Source: Hyalangium gracile (GTDB lineage: Bacteria; Myxococcota; Myxococcia; Myxococcales; Myxococcaceae). From it: a stretch of 64,000 nucleotides of DNA. The stretch is from contig NZ_JAHXBG010000003.1 in NCBI RefSeq assembly GCF_020103725.1, forward strand, positions 310,001 to 374,000, in the 5' to 3' direction. Positions 55,246 through 64,000 of the stretch are shown here, piece by piece. The notes below the pieces were generated by a model. That model was not told where the DNA came from. It saw nothing but the letters and a program-made list of their open reading frames with translations, and did not search any database. The position numbers were made by a program, and so were the translations under genes. The first letter of the stretch is position 1. Each line of letters opens with the position of its first letter.

Positions 55246-56634
55246 TTAGCCCCGTTTGGCCTTCTTCCGGGCCACCCACCCCTCCTTGTTGACCTGCGGC
55301 ACCCGGGACACGGCGAGGCTCCCAGGCGGTACATTTTTCGTCACGGTTGTCCCCGCGCCGACATATGCGCCATCGCCCACACTCACGGGTGCCACCAGTT
55401 GTGTATCAGAGCCGATGAAGACGCCATCGCCCAACTCGGTGAGGTGCTTGTTCACCCCGTCATAGTTGCAGGTGATGGTGCCGGCGCCGACGTTCACTCC
55501 GGAACCAATCTTCGCGTCCCCCAGGTACGCCAGGTGGTTGGCCTTGGAGCCCTTGCCGATGCGGGCCTTCTTCGTCTCCACGAAGTTGCCCAGGTGGACC
55601 TCCTCGGCGAGCTCCGTGCCCGGCCGCAGCCGGGAGAAGGGGCCGATGATGCAGCGCTCGCCCACCCTGGCCTCCTCGAACACCGAGTAGGGCTTGATGG
55701 AGGTGCCATCCGCCACGGCGGAGGCCGTCAGCACGCTGCCCTGGCCAATGGTGACGTTGCGCCCCACCACCGTGCCGGCCGCCAGTGACACCTGGGGGCC
55801 CACCTCCGTGTCGGCGCCGATGGTGACGTCATCCTCGATGAAGGTGCTGGCCGGATCCGTCAGGGTGACGCCGGCGCGCATGTGGCGCTCGTTGATGCGC
55901 TGCTGCATGACGCGGGCGCGCGCGGCCAGCTCCACGCGATCATTCACGCCCGCGGTGTCCGTGGCGTCCGCCTCCACCGTGGCCACCGGGCCCAGCCGCG
56001 CGGCCATCTCCACCAGGTCCGTGAGGTAGTACTCGCCCTGCGCGTTCTGCGGGCGGATCTCCGCCAGCGCCCGCCACAGGAAGGAGGTCTCCACCAGGTA
56101 GATGCCGGCGTTGCACTCGCGCACGGCGCGCTGCTCCGGAGTGCAGTCCTTGTGCTCGACGATGCGCTCCACCTTGCCACCCTCGCGGATGACGCGGCCG
56201 TAGCCGGTGGGGTCCTCCAGCACGGTGGACACCATGGACAGGGTGGCCTTGCCGGCCTCGTGCGCCTTCACCAGCGCCTCGAGCGTCTCGCGGCGCAAGA
56301 GCGGCACATCTCCGTAGAGGATGAGCACGCGCCCGGAGAAGTCCTTGAGCGACTCCTCCGCCGAGCGGACGGCGTCCGCGGTGCCGCGCTGCTCCTTCTG
56401 GAGCGCGAAGCGCAGCGAGGCCGAGGGGAACTGCGCGCGGATGGCCTTCTCCACTTCAGCAGCCTGGTGGCCAACCACCGGCACCAGCGGAGAGGCACCC
56501 AGTTCGAGCGCGCGCTTCAAAGGATATGCACAGAGGGGACGGCCCAGGATGGGGTGAAGGACTTTCGCCTTCTCCGACTTCATCCGGGTGCCCTTGCCGG
56601 CACACAACACCACCGCCGCGAGGGGAGAGGACAT
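55246..56634 (-). CDS. glmU: Bifunctional GlcNAc-1-phosphate uridylyltransferase / GlcN-1-phosphate acetyltransferase
   Basis: Last two steps to UDP-GlcNAc for peptidoglycan and lipopolysaccharide. 462 residues. The N-terminal nucleotidyltransferase begins [24 protein letters not shown] (LxxGxGTRMxS...K) and continues [30 protein letters not shown], with the Mg-binding NDRVELA. From about 250 comes the left-handed beta-helix with hexapeptide repeats ([21 protein letters not shown]) and acetyltransferase residues in [23 protein letters not shown] and [22 protein letters not shown]. 159 bp before glmS. The short space holds a GGGCGGT/ACCGCCC stem (55211-55232) without a T tail. Confidence 0.98.
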   Translation of the reverse strand: MSSPLAAVVLCAGKGTRMKSEKAKVLHPILGRPLCAYPLKRALELGASPLVPVVGHQAAEVEKAIRAQFPSASLRFALQKEQRGTADAVRSAEESLKDFSGRVLILYGDVPLLRRETLEALVKAHEAGKATLSMVSTVLEDPTGYGRVIREGGKVERIVEHKDCTPEQRAVRECNAGIYLVETSFLWRALAEIRPQNAQGEYYLTDLVEMAARLGPVATVEADATDTAGVNDRVELAARARVMQQRINERHMRAGVTLTDPASTFIEDDVTIGADTEVGPQVSLAAGTVVGRNVTIGQGSVLTASAVADGTSIKPYSVFEEARVGERCIIGPFSRLRPGTELAEEVHLGNFVETKKARIGKGSKANHLAYLGDAKIGSGVNVGAGTITCNYDGVNKHLTELGDGVFIGSDTQLVAPVSVGDGAYVGAGTTVTKNVPPGSLAVSRVPQVNKEGWVARKKAKRG

Positions 56635-56667
56635 GCGGCGGAGAGATAGGGACCAGCGAAATGATCG

Positions 56668-56829
56668 TCAACCGCGCTGCGTGTCGTCGCTGTCCTGCTG
56701 TGGCCGCGCGCTGACATCTACGGAGAGGCCCCCGCTCTCGGCACGGATGCCGAAACGTGGCCTATAGAACACCTTCACCTCCTGTTGCGCAGGAGGTAGT
56801 TTTTTCATGGGCTTTGCGGTGGTGCTCAT
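56668..56829 (-). CDS. Small hypothetical protein upstream of glmU
   Basis: A 53-codon frame from ATG 56829 ends 33 bp before glmU, in the same direction. It reads MSTTAKPMKKLPPAQQEV, then VFYRPRFGIRAESGGL and a polar end (QQDSDDTQRG). It has no signal or membrane segment. Other in-frame starts exist: ATG 56853 (MSRQPG) and a later GTG 56772 with a perfect AGGAGG five bases upstream, which would give only 34 residues. Which start is used is unclear. It may be a translated leader or a small protein made with GlmU. No family is recognised. Confidence 0.45.
   Translation of the reverse strand: MSTTAKPMKKLPPAQQEVKVFYRPRFGIRAESGGLSVDVSARPQQDSDDTQRG
56777..56797 (-). promoter_or_regulatory. Hairpin that sequesters an AGGAGG
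   Basis: ACCTCCTG and CAGGAGGT form a perfect 8-bp stem around a 5-base loop. The downstream arm contains a full AGGAGG that is five bases from GTG 56772 on the minus strand. As an RNA hairpin it would hide this ribosome binding site. It also lies inside a candidate reading frame (PPAQQEV), so part of the symmetry may be chance. Confidence 0.45.
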
Positions 56830-57239
56830 CACAGCCCCCGGTTGACGACTCATGGCGTTTTCCATCATGTACGGATTCTTACACCCGTACAAGTAAAATT
56901 CTGTGACCATGCTGAAATCCCGAACTGGAGGACGTGAGGGTCACCACGCCTCGGGCACGGGGTCGGGGATGCTGCTGAGTCCAAATCCCCCCCAGAAGAC
57001 AGGAGCTTAAGAACCTCAAACCGCTCCTTTGGACAAGGGGGAAGGGGCGAACTGCACACCACCGGGCGTTACGGACCCTATGAGTTTCTGAAAACCGACA
57101 GCGGCCCTGAGCAGCAACAGCGCACATACACGGAGTGTGCTTGACACAGCGCAACATGTGTTACGGGGAGTGACCTCGGGGGTAGTGCGGCCAGCCAGCC
57201 AGGCGCACGCAGTGGGCACGGCGCGCCGCCACTGAGGGC
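56830..57239. other. 410-bp divergent intergenic region, small ORF/glmU versus TatD-like gene
   Basis: No further gene is supported. The region holds a 7-bp inverted repeat TGTACGG/CCGTACA (56868-56891, 10-base loop) just before the small ORF, and a perfect TTGACA at 57141-57146 (plus strand) that could be a -35 element for the TatD-like gene. Fifteen bases further comes TACGGG, similar to the TAAGGG -10 type seen at some Myxococcus promoters. The spacing is short, so the promoter call is weak. A/T content is higher than in genes around. Confidence 0.4.
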
Positions 57240-58070
57240 GTGTCGGACTCAGGATATAGATGGCTGTCCCGCTGTGTGAGAGCCCCCTTGCCCGAGCTGC
57301 CCTCTCTCTTCGACGCGCACCTGCACCCCGAGGCCCTGAGTGATCAGGACCTCGAGTCCATGCGCTTCTTCGGAGTGGAGCGGGTGCTGGTGGTGGCCCA
57401 TCACTTCGCGGAGCCCAGCGCCAAGGCGCTGCTGAGCCACTTCGATGAGCTGGTGGGCCGGCAGCTGCCGCGCCTGGAGCGGCTGGGCATCCGCGCGTAC
57501 GCGGCGCTGGGGGTGCACCCGCGCTGCATCCCGCGCAGGGGCTTGTCGGAAGTGCTCTCCCGCCTGCCGGACTACTTCCAGGGCGGGCGCGTGGTGGCGC
57601 TGGGAGAGACGGGGCTGCATGCCGGCGGGGAGGAAGAGGAAGAGGCCTTCCTGGAGCAGCTCGCGCTGGCGCGGCGGCTGAAGCTGCGGGTGGTGGTGCA
57701 CACGCCCACGCAGGACAAGGAGCGCCACACCCGGCGGATCCTCGCGCTGCTGCGCACCTCGGGGCTGCTGCCCTCTCGCGCGCTGGTGGACCACGCCACG
57801 GGACGGACAGTGGGAGCCATCCTGGGCTGCGGACACTGGGCCGGGCTGACGCTGCACCCCGAGGCGCTGAAGGCCGAGCGCGCGGTGGCGCTGGTGCGCA
57901 AGCTGGGCAGTGAGCGGCTGGTGCTCAACTCCGACGCGGGCGATGGGGCGGGAGACATCCTCGGCCTGGCGCGCCTGGCCCGCCTGCTGGCGAAGGCCAA
58001 CCTCTCGGACCGCATCGTGCGGCGCGTGGCCTACGAGAACGCCGAGCGCTTCTTCCAGATCACCGCCTGA
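57240..58070 (+). CDS. TatD-like metal-dependent hydrolase
   Basis: 276-residue TIM-barrel hydrolase of the TatD group (some are DNases or D-aminoacyl-tRNA-type hydrolases). Metal ligands are visible: FDAHLHPE (HxH), ALGETGLH (Glu), VVVHTPTQDKERH (His), DHATGRTV and LNSDAGDGAGD (Asp). ALGVHPRCIPRRG is the usual TatD block. GTG at 57240 is the longest start; GTG 57276 gives VRAPLPELPSLFDAHLH. The acidic loop AGGEEEEEAF is unusual. No RNA- or DNA-processing gene is nearby that would reveal its substrate. Confidence 0.85.
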   Translation: MSDSGYRWLSRCVRAPLPELPSLFDAHLHPEALSDQDLESMRFFGVERVLVVAHHFAEPSAKALLSHFDELVGRQLPRLERLGIRAYAALGVHPRCIPRRGLSEVLSRLPDYFQGGRVVALGETGLHAGGEEEEEAFLEQLALARRLKLRVVVHTPTQDKERHTRRILALLRTSGLLPSRALVDHATGRTVGAILGCGHWAGLTLHPEALKAERAVALVRKLGSERLVLNSDAGDGAGDILGLARLARLLAKANLSDRIVRRVAYENAERFFQITA

Positions 58071-58092
58071 CGACCAGGGCCGGGGCCGGGCC

Positions 58093-58692
58093 TCAGAAGA
58101 ACACGTGGAAGGTGGCCGTGCCGAGCAGCTCGTCGTGGCCCACGAGCTCCATGCGGACCCCGTGCGCGCCAGCCACCTCGAGCGAGCGCATGAGCATGCC
58201 CCGGAGGAAGTGCGGCGGATCCATCTGGAGCAGCTTCGACGCGGCGAACTCCGGCAGGGGGCAGATGAACAGCTCCCAGCCCTTGCCTCCAGGGAGCGCT
58301 CGCACCCGGGCATCGATGAAGTTGTTGGCCATGCGGAGGTTGCGCGCCGTGCGCATCAGCGTCCGCTGCGGCCCCACCACCTGCGCGTGGGCGTTCAGGG
58401 CCGAGCCGATCCGCGAGCGCAGGGACTGGGCGACATAGCGCTGCCCCAGGAGGAACTCCGCCGCGGCCGTCCCCACGTCCGCCGAGAGCGCCTCGACGAG
58501 GGTGTGCAGGGCTTCCGACCACACCTCCAAGGGGTACGCCACCTCGAGGACGTGCCGCGGAGGCAGGCCCAGCCGCGAGAAGTCGTCCAGGACATGCGGG
58601 GCGAGCACCTCCGCCTCGGCCACCAACGTCTCCAGCGCGTGCCCGAAAACGACGGGCTCCCGTGCCCACTCGCGACTCGTCTCCGCCAACAT
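58093..58692 (-). CDS. DUF2378 / TIGR02265-family protein
   Basis: 199 residues, soluble. It fits the paralogous myxobacterial family TIGR02265 (DUF2378), whose function is unknown: YPLEVWSEALHTLVEAL, EFLLGQRYVAQSL, LNAHAQVVGPQRTLMRTARNLRMANNFIDARV, then a beta-rich C-terminus (GKGWELFICPLPE, FLRGMLMRSLEVAGAHGVRMELVGHDE). Members occur in many copies per myxobacterial genome, often beside signalling genes. This one lies between a TatD-like gene and the M3 peptidase, both on the other strand. The match supports a myxobacterial origin of the window. Confidence 0.85.
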   Translation of the reverse strand: MLAETSREWAREPVVFGHALETLVAEAEVLAPHVLDDFSRLGLPPRHVLEVAYPLEVWSEALHTLVEALSADVGTAAAEFLLGQRYVAQSLRSRIGSALNAHAQVVGPQRTLMRTARNLRMANNFIDARVRALPGGKGWELFICPLPEFAASKLLQMDPPHFLRGMLMRSLEVAGAHGVRMELVGHDELLGTATFHVFF

Positions 58693-58903
58693 GAGGCCTC
58701 CACCCGATCCAGGGCGCCGGCCGCGCCCCTGTCATCAGTGGTGCCATCACATACGAGGCCTGTTGGCCCGCCATTGCAGTTCCATGAAGAAATGTTGCGA
58801 GCCCGGGTAACCTGCCTCGCCGGTCAGGGGGCGGGCCTGGGAATGCCGCCGCTCCGCCCGGGTTGAAACCGACCATTCCCCCGCTCTGGAAGGGACCTAC
58901 TTC

Positions 58904-60970
<2,067 letters not shown>

Positions 60971-61010
60971 GCCTGGCCGCGGCGCGTCGTCCGGGTGCGC
61001 AGTAAAAGCA

Positions 61011-61042
61011 GAGGCCCCGTGCCGTCAAAGGCGCGGGGCCTC
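61011..61042. terminator. Bidirectional terminator-like hairpin
   Basis: GAGGCCCCG pairs with CGGGGCCTC around TGCC..GGCG and a short loop. It lies 40 bp after the M3 peptidase stop and 49 bp after the stop of the convergent small gene. Tails are weak (GAAATTG on plus, TGCTTTTAC on minus), so it may end both transcripts. Confidence 0.6.
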
Positions 61043-61090
61043 GAAATTGTCAAAGCGTGAACAAGGGGCTTGCCCCAGAGGGCAAGAGGC

Positions 61091-61360
61091 TCAGTGAACC
61101 GAGGCCTCGGAGCTCTCGGGCTGCAGGGTGACGCCCTGCGCCTCATCCATGCGGACCTGCACCGGGATGCCCTGGCGCCGGTACTGGGCCAGCGAGTCCG
61201 CCACGGTGTCCAGCATGCGCTGGTAGCGCTCCTCGAGCTCCACCGCGATCAGCAGCATCGTCTCGCCCGCGTCATCCACGCCCGGCCGGTACACCCGGCA
61301 GCGCTGGAACCGCGCCCAGCGACCGTTCTCCATCTTTACAAGCTCGCCGTCGTAAGCCAT
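61091..61360 (-). CDS. Small conserved-looking hypothetical protein
   Basis: 89 residues from ATG 61360, GGGGGA seven bases upstream. MAYDGELVKMENGRWARFQRCRVYRPGVDD then a helix (LIAVELEERYQRMLDTVADSLAQYRRQG) and a beta strand PVQVRMDEAQGV. It is soluble, with an alternating beta-helix-beta pattern that could be a small ferredoxin-like or PilZ-adjacent fold. I recognise no family and the neighbours do not help. Confidence 0.65.
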   Translation of the reverse strand: MAYDGELVKMENGRWARFQRCRVYRPGVDDAGETMLLIAVELEERYQRMLDTVADSLAQYRRQGIPVQVRMDEAQGVTLQPESSEASVH

Positions 61361-61666
61361 CGCGCAGTCCCCCGTGCGAAGAGTGGGTTTCAGTGGGGAG
61401 CACTCTAAGCACTTATTAACTCGGCGTCATCCCCCCTCTTGAAAATTCGTCAAACGCCAGTTTTTTCAATATGTTGGCGGCTCAGACAGGGGGCCTCGAG
61501 CCCTCCCCCGGACGAAAGGGAAGGAATGTTGTAAATTTGCCAGTCTGTAAAGCTGTTGATGGCCGGCCCGCTGCGTCAAGTGCCCGACAGGCCGATCAGG
61601 CGCTCTTTGTGCCGCTCCTGCTCCAGAGCCGTGACCCCGAGGGGCGCTTCCCTTAGATTGAGCGGG
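61361..61666. other. 306-bp intergenic region, no gene seen
   Basis: Divergent space between two small genes, richer in A/T than its surroundings. It has a CGCCA...TGGCG dyad around GTTTTTTCAATATG (61454-61478) and several T/A runs, consistent with promoters on both strands. No clear -35/-10 pair or RNA gene is supported. Confidence 0.4.
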
Positions 61667-61897
61667 ATGAAGGTCCCACTGCTGTTCCGCCGCGACAGGA
61701 CCGTCCTCAAGCGGCCGGACGCCCAGGATCAGCTGGAGAAGGTGCTCGCGGACTCGCTGCGGACGCTCGGACACGTGTGCGCCAAGGTCGCGGACCTCAT
61801 CGAGGCCCAGCGCCTGGAGCGCCAGGGCTACGCACAGCAGCAGGACACCCTGCGGCGAGTGGATCAGGAGAAGGCACCGACTCCCAAGAAGGAGTAG
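61667..61897 (+). CDS. Small helical hypothetical protein
   Basis: 76 residues from ATG 61667 (GCGGG just upstream; no strong site). MKVPLLFRRDRTVLKRPD then a continuous amphipathic helix (QLEKVLADSLRTLGHVCAKVADLIEAQRLE) and a Lys/Glu-rich tail. It may form a coiled coil. The frame is open upstream to 61556. It ends 18 bp before the amidohydrolase start, so the two could be co-transcribed. Function unknown. Confidence 0.6.
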   Translation: MKVPLLFRRDRTVLKRPDAQDQLEKVLADSLRTLGHVCAKVADLIEAQRLERQGYAQQQDTLRRVDQEKAPTPKKE

Positions 61898-61915
61898 CGG
61901 GCCCGAGCCCTCGCC

Positions 61916-62884
61916 ATGTCCCTCCACGATGAAGCTCCGACGTGTCTCGGCGCCATGGCGGCCTGGATGGACCCGAGCCGCTCCCTGCCGCTGCCCGCGC
62001 TGAATGACGAGGAGGGGCCTCGGCTACCCGAGGGACTGCCACCCGTGGTGGATGCCCACGTCCACCTGTTCCCGGATCCCGTCTTCGAGGCCATCTGGCG
62101 CTGGTTCGAGCAGTACGGCTGGCCCATCCGCTACAAGCTGCACACCCCCGAGGTGGTGGCCTTCCTGCTCTCGCGCGGGGTGAGCCGGGTGGTGGCGCTC
62201 GCGTACTCGCACAAGCCGGGCATGGCGCGCCTGCTCAACCAGTACATGGCCGAGGTGGTCCGCGCCGAGCCGCGCGTGGTGGGGCTGGCCACGGTGCTGC
62301 CCGGAGAGGAGGGCGCGGCGGACATCCTCGCGGAGGCCTTCGCCGCGGGGCTCCAGGGCGTGAAGCTGCACTGCCACGTCCAGTGCTTCGCCCCGGACGC
62401 GCCCGCGCTGCACGAGGTGTACGAGGCCTGTGCCCGGGCCGGAAAGCCCCTCGTCATGCACGCGGGCCGGGAGCCGGCGAGCCCACATTACAGGTGTGAT
62501 CCGCACGCGCTGTGCTCGGCGGAGCGGGTGGAGCGGGTGCTGAAGGACCATCCCACCCTGAGGCTGTGCGTCCCGCACATGGGGGCGGATGAGTTCGACG
62601 CCTACGTGCGGCTGCTGGAGCGCTACGACACCCTCTGGCTGGACACGACGATGGCCATGGCGGACTACTTCCCCATCGCCCTGCCGCGCCGGGCGCTGGA
62701 CGTGCGCCCCGAGCGCATCCTCTATGGGACCGACTTCCCCCAGCTGCCCTATGCTTGGGATCGCGAGCTGAAGCAGCTGCTGGGCCTGAAGCTGGGGGAC
62801 GAGGTGGAGGCGGGGCTGCTGGGGCAGAACGCACTGCGTCTTTTCGGGGGGGTTCTCCCTGAACGGAACATCCCCTGGGGGTAA
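61916..62884 (+). CDS. Amidohydrolase-family (TIM-barrel) hydrolase/decarboxylase
   Basis: 322 residues of the amidohydrolase-2 group. Metal motif VDAHVHLFPDP (HxH), the later His in KLHCHVQCF, HAGREPASP, VPHMGADEFDAY and the Asp in LYGTDFPQLPYAWD. Members hydrolyse amides or decarboxylate aromatic acids (for instance ACMSD, 4-oxalmesaconate enzymes). Which of these is done here cannot be told. Several in-frame ATGs lie near the start (61916, 61955, 61967). After the stop an AAGTGGG/CCCACTT dyad (62883-62913) might be its weak terminator. Confidence 0.88.
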   Translation: MSLHDEAPTCLGAMAAWMDPSRSLPLPALNDEEGPRLPEGLPPVVDAHVHLFPDPVFEAIWRWFEQYGWPIRYKLHTPEVVAFLLSRGVSRVVALAYSHKPGMARLLNQYMAEVVRAEPRVVGLATVLPGEEGAADILAEAFAAGLQGVKLHCHVQCFAPDAPALHEVYEACARAGKPLVMHAGREPASPHYRCDPHALCSAERVERVLKDHPTLRLCVPHMGADEFDAYVRLLERYDTLWLDTTMAMADYFPIALPRRALDVRPERILYGTDFPQLPYAWDRELKQLLGLKLGDEVEAGLLGQNALRLFGGVLPERNIPWG

Positions 62885-62992
62885 GTGGGTGTTCAAAATT
62901 GGATCCCCCACTTCCGCTATGGAGAGATCGATCCCATCTTGGTCCCCATAGAATCACCACACCCCCGCTGCTTGTCTCACTGAGGCCTCACC

Positions 62993-63370
62993 ATGTCCCA
63001 CATCCTGGTCGTCGATGACGACGCGAGCCACCGCACGCTCATCTGCGATGCCCTCGAGGAACTGGGTTACCGCACCGTCCAGGCGTCCAACGGCCGAGAG
63101 GCGCTGGACCTGTTGGAGGGAGACATGCCCGCCGCGGTGCTGTTGGACCTGCGGATGCCCGTCATGAGCGGGTGGGGGCTGCTCGACGCGCTGAAGAAGA
63201 TGCCCAGGGCGCGCAACCTCCCCATCATCATCATCTCCGGCTACGGCTTCGAGTGGGAGGCGGAGCTGGTCGGCGCCGCCGGCTACATCTCCAAGCCGGT
63301 GGACCTGGACAAGGTGCGGATGACGGTGCAGCAGATCGTCGGCCCGCCCGAGATGTCCCTGATGCACTGA
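62993..63370 (+). CDS. Stand-alone response regulator receiver
   Basis: 125 residues, receiver only. ILVVDDDASHR gives the acidic pocket (Asp 8-10), the phosphoacceptor is Asp52 in VLLDLRMPVMSGW, with Ser in IIISGYG and the Lys in YISKPVD. No output domain; single-domain receivers in myxobacteria act as phosphorelay shuttles or bind a partner. It precedes an ABC transporter ATPase by 50 bp on the same strand and may be co-expressed. Cognate kinase not known. Confidence 0.93.
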   Translation: MSHILVVDDDASHRTLICDALEELGYRTVQASNGREALDLLEGDMPAAVLLDLRMPVMSGWGLLDALKKMPRARNLPIIIISGYGFEWEAELVGAAGYISKPVDLDKVRMTVQQIVGPPEMSLMH

Positions 63371-63420
63371 TCAGGGGGGATTGTCGGAGGGGGCTCGGTG
63401 GACCGAGACTGGGCGCTCAC

Positions 63421-64000
63421 ATGTCGCCCTCCCCCACCGACCTGGCCGTCGATGCCCGCGGGCTCGTCAAGCGCTTCGGCAGCTTCACCGCACTCAACGG
63501 GCTGGACATCCAGATCCCCCGAGGCGCCTTCTACGCCTACCTGGGCCCCAACGGCGCCGGGAAGTCCACCTCCCTCACCATCCTCACCGGCGTGTATGGC
63601 CCCGACGCGGGCACCATCCAGCTGCTGGGCATGGATGCCGTGAAGCAGCCCATGGAGGTGAAGCGGCGCATCGGCATGGTGCCCGAGGAGCTCAGCCTCT
63701 TCGAGCGGCTCACCGGCCGGCAGTACCTCACCTTCTGCGGTCGCATGTACGGCCTGTCCGGAGACGAGGCCGCCTCTCGCGCCGTGGAGCTGCTGGAGCT
63801 CACCGAGCTCACCTACAAGGCCGGAGCGCTCGTCGCCGAGTACTCCAAGGGCATGCGGCGGCGGCTGGCCATCGCCGCGGCGCTCATCCACGCGCCGGAG
63901 CTCGTCTTCCTGGATGAGCCCTTCGAGGGCATCGACGTGCTGGCCGCGGGCGTCATCCGCGAGCTGCTGCGCGAGCTGAGCCGGCGCGGCGTCACCCTGC
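63421..64000 (+). CDS. ABC transporter ATP-binding protein (3' end cut)
   Basis: 193 codons are present from ATG 63421 to the window edge, about two thirds of a usual ATPase subunit. Walker A is LGPNGAGKSTSLTILTGVYGPDAG; Q loop region RRIGMVPEELSLFERLTG; signature EYSKGMRRRLAIAAALIHAPEL (S-K-G-M-R form of DRA/NatA-type exporters); Walker B LVFLDEPFEGID. The Ser-Lys-Gly-Met signature and the DUF-like 'LFERLTGRQYL' segment are typical of ABC-2-type exporters. The membrane partner should lie just beyond the window. Upstream neighbour is a receiver protein. Confidence 0.94.
   Translation, partial: MSPSPTDLAVDARGLVKRFGSFTALNGLDIQIPRGAFYAYLGPNGAGKSTSLTILTGVYGPDAGTIQLLGMDAVKQPMEVKRRIGMVPEELSLFERLTGRQYLTFCGRMYGLSGDEAASRAVELLELTELTYKAGALVAEYSKGMRRRLAIAAALIHAPELVFLDEPFEGIDVLAAGVIRELLRELSRRGVTL

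Overview
The window is very G+C-rich chromosomal DNA, with strong third-position GC, long antisense shadow reading frames and frequent GTG/TTG starts. It looks like a myxobacterium, most likely of the Cystobacterineae (Myxococcus/Archangium/Cystobacter/Stigmatella relatives). The reasons are a DUF2378/TIGR02265 protein (a paralogous family known from myxobacteria), two SitA-like polymorphic-toxin lipoproteins with immunity genes, eukaryote-like Ser/Thr kinases, many predicted lipoproteins and a LexA-type operator before recA that fits the Myxococcus pattern. No rRNA, tRNA, CRISPR array, insertion sequence or prophage was recognised.

Layout. 1-5.3 kb: the 3'-truncated end of an aldehyde dehydrogenase gene, an exported L,D-transpeptidase, a TerB/LETM1-like protein and a small outer-membrane barrel. 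5.3-11.7 kb (minus): a compact branched-chain amino-acid operon ilvB-ilvN-ilvE-ilvD-ilvC. It is preceded by what I read as a complete transcription attenuator: a 46-codon leader peptide with a Val/Leu run, a terminator hairpin and a competing 10-bp antiterminator pairing. 11.8-18.2 kb (plus): a GlcD-like FAD oxidase, a TlpA-type lipoprotein and an overlapping HSP90-like/TPR-like gene pair. 18.2-25.4 kb: a degenerate Ser/Thr kinase, an acyl-CoA ligase, a lipoprotein, a GST and tex. 25.5-33.6 kb (minus): a 2,704-residue lipoprotein with three EGF-like modules and about 23 PPC-like repeats, which show a 1,008-bp higher-order repeat and one internally deleted unit. 33.6-36.3 kb: GNAT acetyltransferase and PhoD-like phosphatase.

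36.6-40.2 kb (plus) is the clearest accessory island: two tandem toxin/immunity cassettes. Each toxin is a lipoprotein with a shared two-helix scaffold and a different nuclease tip (AHH, HNH), followed by an Imm11 or SMI1/KNR4 immunity gene. The second toxin is split by a -1 frameshift at a G run, and a 23-bp near-repeat follows each immunity gene. The second copy is also part of the recA terminator.

40.3-64 kb: recA with a palindromic LexA box; a four-gene overlapping ECF sigma/anti-sigma/DUF3106/small-protein operon followed by a Ser/Thr kinase; a penicillin-acylase-like lipoprotein; a PAS hybrid histidine kinase; an alpha-oxoamine-synthase/GNAT fusion; a small ORF with glmU and glmS; a TatD-like hydrolase; the DUF2378 protein; an M3 metallopeptidase lipoprotein; two small unknown proteins; an amidohydrolase; a stand-alone receiver; and the start of an ABC-transporter ATPase. 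Most of this is housekeeping. The ilv leader and the toxin island are the parts most worth following up.
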